Positions 1 through 4,422 of a DNA stretch of 5,198 nucleotides are shown one piece after another. The translations under genes were made by a program, and so were the position numbers. Source of the DNA: Clostridia bacterium (GTDB lineage Bacteria; Bacillota; Clostridia; Oscillospirales; CAG-272); NCBI GenBank assembly GCA_017960705.1, contig JAGCYR010000008.1:1-5198 (forward strand), given 5' to 3'. The notes under the pieces are model-generated. The model ran no database searches. It was not told where the DNA came from and was given only the letters and a program-made list of their open reading frames with translations. The stretch's first letter is position 1. Every line of letters starts with the position of its first letter.

Positions 1-171
1 GAGACCCTTCCCCTTTCGGTCTACCGCGAGTATTCCGACCTCTTCGACGAAGGAGTATTCGAGGCGATCGACCTCGACCGCTGCGTCACCCGCCGGACGA
101 GCGAGGGCGGTACCTCGCCGGAATCGGTCAAGAAGCAGGTCAAACTGATCCGCGGCTTTATCGGACAGTAA
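1..171 (+). CDS. argH: Argininosuccinate lyase, C-terminal fragment (5' end outside window)
   Basis: The frame is open from base 1 to the TAA at 169-171 and gives 56 residues, so the N-terminal and catalytic parts lie off the left edge. The visible end has the pattern expected of the argininosuccinate lyase C-terminus: LPLSVYREYSDLF, then a DEGVFEAIDL segment, the RCVTRR motif and GGTSPESVKKQV. In the family these correspond to the Leu-rich helix, the 'SPLFEEDVYEAI' block, 'CV..R' and 'GG.sp..V..Q'. The enzyme splits argininosuccinate into arginine and fumarate in the cytoplasm, the last step of arginine synthesis, and works as a homotetramer. The ending is intact and codon use is GC-rich as elsewhere in the window. 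No argG or other arginine gene is visible downstream, so argH is the last gene of its unit. Family recognition is from memory of the motif order; another member of the fumarase/ASL superfamily is the main alternative. Confidence 0.83.
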   Translation, partial: ETLPLSVYREYSDLFDEGVFEAIDLDRCVTRRTSEGGTSPESVKKQVKLIRGFIGQ

Positions 172-211
172 AAACGCGCCGCAAGCGACGCAAGACAAGT
201 TATGAATATGA

Positions 212-240
212 GCCGGGCGACGGATTTTCCGTCGCCCGGC
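212..240 (+). terminator. Strong hairpin downstream of argH, probable transcript end
   Basis: Perfect 12-bp stem, GCCGGGCGACGG at 212-223 against its complement at 229-240, with loop ATTTT. It starts 41 bp after the argH stop. No T-run follows on either strand, so it is not a textbook intrinsic terminator. It may end or protect the argH mRNA, and equally the convergent mRNA of the small peptide gene. Confidence 0.5.
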
Positions 241-247
241 GTTATGA

Positions 248-275
248 TGCAGCCGCCCGCAAGCGGGCGGCTGCA
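248..275. repeat. Perfect 13-bp inverted repeat (second hairpin)
   Basis: TGCAGCCGCCCGC at 248-260 pairs perfectly with 263-275 around only two bases (AA), so the folded loop would be CAAG. It lies between the convergent argH and small-peptide genes, 7 bp from the first hairpin. It has no T-run. Its probable role is as a transcript-end structure for one or both genes. Confidence 0.55.
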
Positions 276-283
276 GTGACGAA

Positions 284-314
284 CCGCTTGCGCGGCGCTG
301 CCGGATAACCCGGC
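284..314. repeat. Two small hairpins next to the peptide gene stop
   Basis: CCGC-TTGC-GCGG (284-295) and GCCGG-ATAAC-CCGGC (300-314) follow the two large hairpins and end 4 bp before the stop codon of the minus-strand peptide gene. With 4- and 5-bp stems they could arise by chance in GC-rich DNA, so they are listed mainly because they continue a row of four hairpins in about 100 bp. Confidence 0.3.
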
Positions 315-317
315 GGA

Positions 318-449
318 TCAGAGCTGATTGAAATCGAAGCTCGCCCAGCCGTTTTCGGCAAGCGTGCCGGCGGAGGTGATGAGCAGGTCGCGATCCAGCA
401 AAACGATCGTCATCTCCGGCGCTTCAAAGGCTTTCTTTTCGTTTTTCAT
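318..449 (-). CDS. Small 43-residue peptide of unknown function, second gene of the secreted-protein unit
   Basis: The ATG at 449-447 follows AAAGGG (462-457) at a spacing of 7, and the frame ends at TGA (320-318). The product begins MKNEKKAFEAPEM, continues TIVLLDRDLLITSAG and ends in FDFNQL. It has a charged Lys/Glu-rich start, a 'F/Y-E-x-P-E' element, a short hydrophobic strand, an acidic 'D..ITSAG' element and a polar/aromatic tail. It is too short and too charged at the N-terminus for a Sec signal, and it has no cysteine. From memory, short proteins with a 'K-Y-E-x-P-E ... D-I-I-T-S' layout are frequent uncharacterised products in gut Clostridia, but I know no assigned function. The gene starts 27 bp after the stop of the secreted-protein gene on the same strand with no terminator between, so co-transcription is likely. 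The good ribosome site, ATG start and compact layout support a real gene. The function is open: a modified-peptide precursor, a secretion-linked peptide or a regulator are possibilities only. Confidence 0.65.
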   Translation of the reverse strand: MKNEKKAFEAPEMTIVLLDRDLLITSAGTLAENGWASFDFNQL

Positions 450-476
450 ATCTGTTCCCTTTCTGTCGGTTGACGG

Positions 477-1700
477 TTACTGCACGGCGCCGACAAAGAC
501 GCCGACGTTTCTGATATCGTAGGTCACGGTCGCGCCGGAAATACCGATGATCATCATTCGGACCTTATTGGTCGAATAACTCGAATAGTTCAGGTTGGCA
601 AGATCGACCGTGTGCACGAGGTGATCGTTGACGTACATCTTGATCGATTGGATCGTGTGGGTCGAACCCGAAGTGGCGACCGTCACGTCGCAGCGGACCG
701 AATACCAGGTATCGTACTTCAGCGCAACGTCGTAGGTCGGCGTGCCGGACTCTTTTCCGAACGCCCGCATCACGATATCGCCCTCTTCATCGCGGAAACG
801 GAACCCGTATCCCTGGTCGGCGGTTCCGCCGGCGTTCCCGCTGAACGCGTAGTAGAACAAGAACAGGTCGTTGCCCCCCGACGGCGTCGAGCCGGTCGCA
901 ATCCGGATATCGGTCTTGAACGAAATCACGTTGGTCTTCCCGTCCGCGTAGGTGGGATTGGCGTTCGTGTAGTTCAGCCAATACTTTTTGCCGGTATTGG
1001 TCATCGTGGTGCGGACGCAGTCGTTTGTGCTGTCCCCGTTGCTGTCGTACAGTTCCTTCGTGATGGTCGGGGTACTGTCCTGAATACTGAACTTACCAAG
1101 AGACGGCGTTTCCTCGAACTGGCTCGTATTCACGTTGGTCGAGAACGAATACCCGCAATCGACGCAGGTGTAGGTCGCGACGTTTTCGGAAACCGCCATC
1201 GAGAAGTCGTGCCCGAGCGCTTCACAGACGGAAAGACGCCGTGCCTCGGTGTAGACCGGGTCTTCCCCTTCCGCCTTGACGAATCCGACGACGTAAACCG
1301 TCGCGCCGAAACTCGCTTTCGGGATGCCCGCCAGTTTGACCGTCACCCACCACTGGTTTTCCCCCGCCGCCTGCGGTTCCCCGGCGGCTTCGATCGAACC
1401 GTAGACCGAGGTGGTCTCGTAGACGCCGCACCCTGTTTCGCCGATCGTGGGCGTCGCGTCGCTCTTCGAGAACACGAAGCCGACCTTCTCGTACTCGAGC
1501 GAATCGATCTTGAACAGGAAGCGCAGATCGGTCGAATCGTCGTCGTGCGTCGCGCCCGCGAGCGACTGATAGCTGAAGTCCGTGATCTCTGCGGGATCCT
1601 CCGCCGACACCCCGACGGGAAGTGCGACCGTCAAGCCGAGGATCATCGCGAGGAGAAGAAGGACCGCGGCGGTTTTCCGTGCAGTTACGCGTTTGTTCAT
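477..1700 (-). CDS. Secreted two-domain protein with probable lectin/glucanase-like C-terminal sandwich
   Basis: The product is 407 residues. The start at 1700 is chosen because AAAGGAGA (1714-1707) sits 6 bp upstream and a classic signal peptide follows at once: MNKRV..RK, a Leu/Ala/Val core at about residues 10-27, and probable cleavage after VSA (residue 33). The frame stays open upstream to 1787, but that stretch is leader. Residues 38-158 form a beta-rich domain with DLRFLFKID, YEKVGFVFSK and VTVKLAGIP segments. A linker at about 160-190 holds GHDF and CVDCG (His164, Cys179, Cys182), a small zinc-ribbon-like element common in clostridial surface proteins. Residues about 195-407 look like a concanavalin A/LamG-type sandwich: DIRIATG, YGFRFRDEEGDIVMRAFG, YDTWYSVRCDV and IKMYVNDHLVHTVDL. 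No catalytic residues, LPXTG, dockerin or membrane anchor are visible, so it is probably released or held non-covalently. Glycan binding is inference. It is the first gene of a unit with the 43-residue peptide. Confidence 0.82.
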   Translation of the reverse strand: MNKRVTARKTAAVLLLLAMILGLTVALPVGVSAEDPAEITDFSYQSLAGATHDDDSTDLRFLFKIDSLEYEKVGFVFSKSDATPTIGETGCGVYETTSVYGSIEAAGEPQAAGENQWWVTVKLAGIPKASFGATVYVVGFVKAEGEDPVYTEARRLSVCEALGHDFSMAVSENVATYTCVDCGYSFSTNVNTSQFEETPSLGKFSIQDSTPTITKELYDSNGDSTNDCVRTTMTNTGKKYWLNYTNANPTYADGKTNVISFKTDIRIATGSTPSGGNDLFLFYYAFSGNAGGTADQGYGFRFRDEEGDIVMRAFGKESGTPTYDVALKYDTWYSVRCDVTVATSGSTHTIQSIKMYVNDHLVHTVDLANLNYSSYSTNKVRMMIIGISGATVTYDIRNVGVFVGAVQ

Positions 1701-1845
1701 ACTGTTTCTCCTTTGCATACTTATTCGTTTGCCCTGCGAAGCGTATCCGCGTTTCCCGCCGACCGCGTTTGCCGTCTTTTGATGCAAATTGCGCTAAATT
1801 GTCTTTCCTGCGGTGTGACAGGAGAATCGCGTATAGTCTCGCTTC
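1701..1845 (-). other. Long 5' leader of the secreted-protein gene
   Basis: About 145 bases separate the predicted transcription start from the ATG. Together with the promoter and the terminator at 1924-1957, this accounts for the 324-bp stretch without a gene at 1701-2024. The leader holds a weak CCTG..CAGG hairpin (1806-1821) and two GGCAAACG copies, but I recognise no known riboswitch core. No convincing short gene with a ribosome site is visible in it. Confidence 0.4.
1707..1714 (-). promoter_or_regulatory. Ribosome binding site that fixes the secreted-protein start
   Basis: On the minus strand AAAGGAGA ends 6 bp before the ATG at 1700. The other in-frame ATGs at 1718 and 1787 have no such site, and only the 1700 start places the signal peptide at the N-terminus. 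Confidence 0.85.
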
Positions 1846-1875
1846 ATAATATTTATAACATATCTGATAGACTAT
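1833..1875. repeat. Inverted repeat centred on the -10 box (candidate operator)
   Basis: ATAGTCT at 1833-1839 is the exact complement-reverse of AGACTAT at 1869-1875, with 29 bp between. The centre falls at 1854, inside the -10 hexamer (1852-1857), and the outer arm touches the -35. Half-sites about 36 bp apart centre to centre are three to four helical turns, which would suit a dimeric or looped repressor. This is a positional inference. Confidence 0.45.
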
Positions 1876-1880
1876 TTCAA
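1852..1880 (-). promoter_or_regulatory. Promoter of the secreted-protein/peptide unit
   Basis: On the minus strand: -35 TTGAAA (1880-1875), a 17-bp spacer and -10 TATAAA (1857-1852), preceded by TGT as an extended -10. Transcription should start near 1845, giving a leader of about 145 bases. The surrounding 1830-1930 is markedly AT-richer than the flanking genes. ATAGTCT (1833-1839) and AGACTAT (1869-1875) are placed symmetrically about the -10, and GTAGA-TTG-TCTAC (1885-1897) lies just upstream of the -35, so control by a DNA-binding protein is likely. Confidence 0.75.
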
Positions 1881-1884
1881 TATT

Positions 1885-1897
1885 GTAGATTGTCTAC
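1885..1897. repeat. Short dyad GTAGA-TTG-TCTAC upstream of the -35
   Basis: Perfect 5-bp arms around TTG, 5 bp upstream of the -35 box of the secreted-protein promoter. It resembles the TAGACTA sequence at 1868-1874, which suggests a recurrent binding motif of the TAGACT type. Confidence 0.4.
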
Positions 1898-1923
1898 TTA
1901 CTTGCTTCAAATTGCCCACTATC

Positions 1924-1957
1924 AAAAAACGCCTCCCTCCGGTTTCCCGAAGGGAGG
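1924..1957 (-). terminator. Intrinsic terminator of the HdiR-like repressor gene
   Basis: On the minus strand CCTCCCT (1957-1951) pairs with AGGGAGG (1938-1932). After one A/C mismatch a CGG/CCG inner stem closes on GAAA. The hairpin is followed by CG and then TTTTTT (1929-1924). It lies about 70 bp after the repressor stop and separates it from the secreted-protein promoter. Confidence 0.85.
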
Positions 1958-2024
1958 TCGTTGTCGTTTAATGAACCCGCGTCGAAAACGGTCAATCGGA
2001 CGAACGATAACCGCCCGCCCGTCG

Positions 2025-2648
2025 TCAGTGGAGACGACTCTGAAAAGCCACGGCTTTTCCGAGTATCTGGATGCGGTCAAGCTCCGCCCCTATATAAACC
2101 AGCGGTTCGTACCGGGGGTTTTCGGGCGTGAGGATCAATTTCTGCTTATCGGGGTAGTAGTAGACCCGCTTCAGGGTCGCTTCCCCCTCGACCACGACCG
2201 CGGCGATCTCGCCGTTGTCGACCGACTCCTGTTTCTTCACCAGCACCAGGTCGCCGTCGTTAATCCGCGCGCCGGTCATACTGTCCCCGCAGGCGCGGAG
2301 GCAGAAATCGACGTCCAGCTTCTCGTCGACCGCAAGATAGGTGCCGTATTCCTCCTCGGCGTAAATCGGCGTGCCGCAGGCGATCTTTCCGAGCATCGGC
2401 ACCCGCCGCACCCGGATCGGAAAGAGCTTGCCCTCGGCGTCCGAGCTCTCCTCCCAGCCGACCAGCGCCGCCGGGGTCGTTCCGAGCGCCTGCGCCAGCC
2501 GTTCGATCTTCTCCTGCGGGATGTTCGCGATCTGCCCGCTTTCGTAGCGCTGGATGGTCTGCTTGCTCGTGCCGACCGCCGCCGCCACGTCCTCCAGCGT
2601 CATTTTCAGCGCTTTGCGCCTGTTTTTGAGGTTTTGTCCGAGTCCCAT
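2025..2648 (-). CDS. HdiR-like repressor: XRE helix-turn-helix plus self-cleaving S24 domain
   Basis: The product is 207 residues, a typical length. The start at 2648 is preferred because an upstream in-frame ATG at 2690 overlaps the promoter -10 box and so cannot be in the mRNA; weak GGAAAG and GGGGGG stretches precede 2648. Residues 5-62 are an XRE helix-turn-helix (LKNRRKALKMTLEDVAAAVG, TSKQTIQRYESG). Residues about 83-203 are the S24/LexA protease fold. The predicted cleavage bond is Cys91-Gly92 in GKIACGTP, the nucleophile is Ser123 in CGDSMTG, and the base is Lys160 in GEATLKRV. The Ser-Lys distance of 37 equals that of E. coli LexA. In known relatives (HdiR of Lactococcus, phage cI) RecA filaments on single-stranded DNA stimulate cleavage and release target genes. 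It has its own promoter and terminator, so it forms a single-gene unit. Prophage origin is possible, but no phage genes are visible. Targets are unknown; autoregulation is likely. Confidence 0.88.
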   Translation of the reverse strand: MGLGQNLKNRRKALKMTLEDVAAAVGTSKQTIQRYESGQIANIPQEKIERLAQALGTTPAALVGWEESSDAEGKLFPIRVRRVPMLGKIACGTPIYAEEEYGTYLAVDEKLDVDFCLRACGDSMTGARINDGDLVLVKKQESVDNGEIAAVVVEGEATLKRVYYYPDKQKLILTPENPRYEPLVYIGAELDRIQILGKAVAFQSRLH

Positions 2649-2688
2649 TTTGTCTTTCCGCCCCCCTTTTCGTTCTCGTTCTGATTCC

Positions 2689-2717
2689 ATTTTACCACAA
2701 AAGCACGCGATATGCAA
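2689..2717 (-). promoter_or_regulatory. Promoter of the HdiR-like repressor
   Basis: On the minus strand: -35 TTGCAT (2717-2712), a 17-bp spacer and -10 TAAAAT (2694-2689), with TGG before it forming an extended -10. Transcription should start near 2682, leaving a leader of about 34 bases. This rules out the upstream ATG at 2690 as the protein start. Confidence 0.75.
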
Positions 2718-2728
2718 CCCCTTTTCCG

Positions 2729-2757
2729 AAAAAAGTCTCGCGTTAAGTGACTTTTTT
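2729..2757. repeat. 9-bp perfect inverted repeat between terminator and promoter
   Basis: AAAAAAGTC (2729-2737) and GACTTTTTT (2749-2757) are perfect inverted copies around 11 bp; AAGT-G-ACTT (2746-2754) is a second, overlapping dyad. It starts 12 bp upstream of the HdiR-like -35 box. As RNA on either strand it would form an A/T-based stem ending in six U, so it could be a weak bidirectional terminator. As DNA it is a candidate operator. The sequence alone does not decide. Confidence 0.5.
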
Positions 2758-2758
2758 G

Positions 2759-2791
2759 AAAAGAAAACCCGCCGGGCGGGATCCCGACGGG
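2759..2791 (-). terminator. Intrinsic terminator of the aminotransferase gene
   Basis: On the minus strand CCCGTCGGG (2791-2783) pairs with CCCGGCGGG (2776-2768) through one T-G wobble, with a 6-base loop, followed by TTTTCTTTT (2767-2759). It lies about 70 bp after the aminotransferase stop and just before the HdiR-like promoter region. Confidence 0.85.
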
Positions 2792-2862
2792 AGAAGCGAG
2801 GATAACGGGCGCGCTTTCCGACCGTCCGGCGGGGGCGGCAGGGTCGCCCGAAGGGTAAACTG

Positions 2863-4131
2863 TCAGAGCAGCCGCGCGATCGCAGCGAGCCGCGCCGCGA
2901 TCGTCAGGATCGAAGCCGCGTTCTCAAGATCTTCGATCTTGCAGCAGGTCGGCGCGAGCCGGAGGTTGCGGTCGCGGGGGTCTCTTCCGTAGGGGAAGGT
3001 CGCACCCGCGGGAGTCAGGGTCACGCCCGCGTCTTTCGCGAGCTCGGAGGTACGTTTGGCGCAGTTGTCGGGCAGGTCCAGACTGACGAAATAGCCGCCC
3101 TTCGGATGGGTCCATTCGGCGACGCCGAGCCCGCCGAGGTCGCGTTCGAGCGTTTCTTCAAGAACGCGGAACTTCCCTTCGAGCAGGGCTTTGTGACGCT
3201 TCATCTGTTCCTTCACGCCGTCGGTGTCTTTCAAAAACTTTAAGTGGCGCAGCTGGTTCAGTTTGTCGTAGCCGATGGTCTCGACGGCAAGGTACTTTTT
3301 CGCCGCGTCGAGGTTCGCCGTGCTCGCCGCCATCATCGAAACGCCCGCGCCGGGAAAGGTGATCTTCGACGTGGAGGTGAAGCAGATAAAGCGGTTCTCG
3401 GTGCCGTACTCTTTTGCAAGCGCAAAAATATTCGGAAGCTCGTCGCCCTCGTCAAAAAGGTCGTGGACGGCGTAGGCGTTGTCCCACATCACGGTAAAGT
3501 CGGGCGCCCCGGTCTTCATCGCGGCAAGACGGCGGCAGGTCGCCGTCGAGTAGGTGATCCCGGTGGGGTTTGCGTACTTCGGCACGCACCACATTCCCTT
3601 GACCGCGGGATCCTTCGCCAGTTCCTCGACCTGGTCCATATCGGGTCCCTCGCTCGTCATATCGACGGGGATCAGCTCGAAGCCCATCTTTTCGGTCACG
3701 GCGAAGTGGCGGTCGTAACCCGGCGCGGGGCAGAGCCACTTGCGGTCGGGTTCGCTTGCCCACGGAGCGGGAGAGTCGGCAAGCCCGAAGAGCATCCCGC
3801 GGGAGATGGTCCCGTACATCAGGGCAAGACTCGAGTTTCCGCCGATGACGATCTGTTCCGCCGGGATCCCGAGCAGTTCTCCGAAGAAGCGGCGCATGGA
3901 GGGCAGCCCCCACGGACAGCCGTAGTTGCGGCAGTCGAAGCCGTCGGCGACGCACTCTTCCGCAGTCAGCGGCGCGTTCAGAAGATCCATCGAAAGATCC
4001 AGCTGATCCGCCGCCGGTTTGCCGCGTGAGAGGTCAAGCTTCAGCCCTCTGCTCCGGTACGCTTCGTATTCCCCGGAAAGGCGCTCTTTCTCCCGAAGCA
4101 GCCCGTCGCGGTCCATTTCGCTGTAACGCAT
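2863..4131 (-). CDS. PLP-dependent aspartate aminotransferase, type Ic subgroup
   Basis: The product is 422 residues, normal for the family. The ATG at 4131 follows AGAGGAG (4144-4138) at 6 bp. The N-terminal LDLSRGKPAADQLDLS block is typical of the type Ic aspartate aminotransferases (the Asp_aminotransf family related to MocR regulators), which differ from the usual AspC/AAT enzymes. Further fold type I landmarks are NYGCPWGLPSMR (69-80), GGNSSLALMY (97-106) for phosphate and ring contacts, Asn188 in NPTG, Asp217 and Tyr220 in WDNAY, the probable Schiff-base Lys256 in TSTSKITFPGAG, and the probable substrate carboxylate-binding Arg391 in NLRLAPT. The enzyme would exchange the amino group between aspartate and 2-oxoglutarate in the cytoplasm; a related amino acid as substrate is not excluded. 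It has its own promoter and terminator and lies divergent from lexA. TTGCA repeats in its promoter suggest specific control. Confidence 0.9.
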   Translation of the reverse strand: MRYSEMDRDGLLREKERLSGEYEAYRSRGLKLDLSRGKPAADQLDLSMDLLNAPLTAEECVADGFDCRNYGCPWGLPSMRRFFGELLGIPAEQIVIGGNSSLALMYGTISRGMLFGLADSPAPWASEPDRKWLCPAPGYDRHFAVTEKMGFELIPVDMTSEGPDMDQVEELAKDPAVKGMWCVPKYANPTGITYSTATCRRLAAMKTGAPDFTVMWDNAYAVHDLFDEGDELPNIFALAKEYGTENRFICFTSTSKITFPGAGVSMMAASTANLDAAKKYLAVETIGYDKLNQLRHLKFLKDTDGVKEQMKRHKALLEGKFRVLEETLERDLGGLGVAEWTHPKGGYFVSLDLPDNCAKRTSELAKDAGVTLTPAGATFPYGRDPRDRNLRLAPTCCKIEDLENAASILTIAARLAAIARLL

Positions 4132-4197
4132 GCCAAACTCCTCTGTTTTGCATTTTTCATCCCGCCAACTTGCAGAATGAACGGTTAGACTTTCTGT

Positions 4198-4226
4198 ATT
4201 ATACTATCTTTTGCAAGTTTTTGCAA
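4198..4226 (-). promoter_or_regulatory. Promoter of the aminotransferase gene
   Basis: On the minus strand: -35 TTGCAA (4226-4221), a 17-bp spacer and a consensus -10 TATAAT (4203-4198). Transcription should start near 4191, giving a leader of about 60 bases. Two further TTGCAA copies lie in the spacer (4211-4216) and upstream (4233-4238), so a protein bound there would cover the -35 region. Confidence 0.8.
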
Positions 4227-4241
4227 CCGTTTTTGCAAAAA
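4209..4241. repeat. Three TTTTGCAA repeats, the outermost a 12-bp perfect palindrome
   Basis: TTGCAA occurs at 4211-4216, 4221-4226 and 4233-4238, each preceded by two to three extra T, at spacings of 10 and 12 bp, about one helical turn. The last copy forms TTTTTGCAAAAA (4230-4241), a perfect palindrome. Related TTTTGCA (4146-4152) and TTGCAG (4170-4175) lie in the leader. This looks like an operator array on one face of the helix over the -35 of the aminotransferase promoter. Confidence 0.5.
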
Positions 4242-4358
4242 TAAACGAAAGAGGCGGCGTTTTTCTCCGTTTTGCGTAAAAAAGCGGTATTCGCGCCCCC
4301 CGTTTCGGTCAATTCGCCCTGTTTTCCCCGCGCGGAAAAGAAAAATGCGCCCGTCGTC
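4242..4358. other. Gap between the divergent promoters, no gene seen
   Basis: About 117 bp separate the aminotransferase operator region from the lexA -35. It holds T- and C-rich runs and a TTTTCC/GGAAAA hairpin (4322-4339). I find no start codon with a ribosome site and no recognisable RNA. Its length makes it unlikely that RNA polymerase at one promoter blocks the other. Confidence 0.4.
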
Positions 4359-4387
4359 TTGAAAAACCCGGGGCGCCGTGCTATAAT
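4359..4387 (+). promoter_or_regulatory. Promoter of lexA
   Basis: -35 TTGAAA (4359-4364), 17-bp spacer and consensus -10 TATAAT (4382-4387) with TGC before it (extended -10). Transcription should start near 4394, so the leader is only about 29 bases. The predicted start lies inside the dyad at 4392-4407, consistent with self-repression. Confidence 0.85.
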
Positions 4388-4391
4388 AAAA

Positions 4392-4407
4392 GTGAAAAAA
4401 CCTTCAC
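4392..4407. promoter_or_regulatory. Candidate LexA operator (dyad over the lexA start point)
   Basis: GTGAA (4392-4396) and TTCAC (4403-4407) are perfect inverted arms around 6 bp. The dyad sits 4 bp downstream of the -10, over the predicted transcription start, where an autorepressor would act. It is not the Bacillus-type GAAC-N4-GTTC box nor the E. coli CTG-N10-CAG box, and neither of those is seen in this promoter. That LexA binds here is inference from position. Confidence 0.45.
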
Positions 4408-4422
4408 GATAAGAGGCAGAAG

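Noticed and set aside
1700..1787. N-terminal extension of the secreted protein to an ATG at 1787
   Set aside because: It would bury the signal peptide and has no ribosome site; the AAAGGAG site supports the 1700 start.
1715..1800. Cyclic di-GMP (GEMM-type) riboswitch suggested by GGCAAACG sequences in the leader
   Set aside because: The conserved partner elements (CGAAAG and GACGCAAAGC in order) and the two-stem layout are absent.
612..2684. A 690-codon open frame on the plus strand across the secreted-protein gene, the intergenic region and the repressor gene
   Set aside because: It runs antisense to two well-supported genes and through a promoter and terminator. Its composition is Arg/Val/Asp-rich as expected from the complement of GC-rich codons, and it has no ribosome site or recognisable domain.
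2649..2717. N-terminal extensions of the HdiR-like repressor to ATGs at 2690 or 2717
   Set aside because: Both lie in or upstream of the predicted -10/-35 promoter, so they would not be in the mRNA.
3244..4029. A 261-codon plus-strand frame inside the aminotransferase gene
   Set aside because: Complement shadow of a gene with clear catalytic motifs; Arg/Gly/Val-rich with no domain.
4242..4358. Small RNA or short gene in the divergent control region
   Set aside because: No start codon with a ribosome site, no promoter-hairpin-T-run arrangement; only homopolymer-like runs and a weak hairpin.
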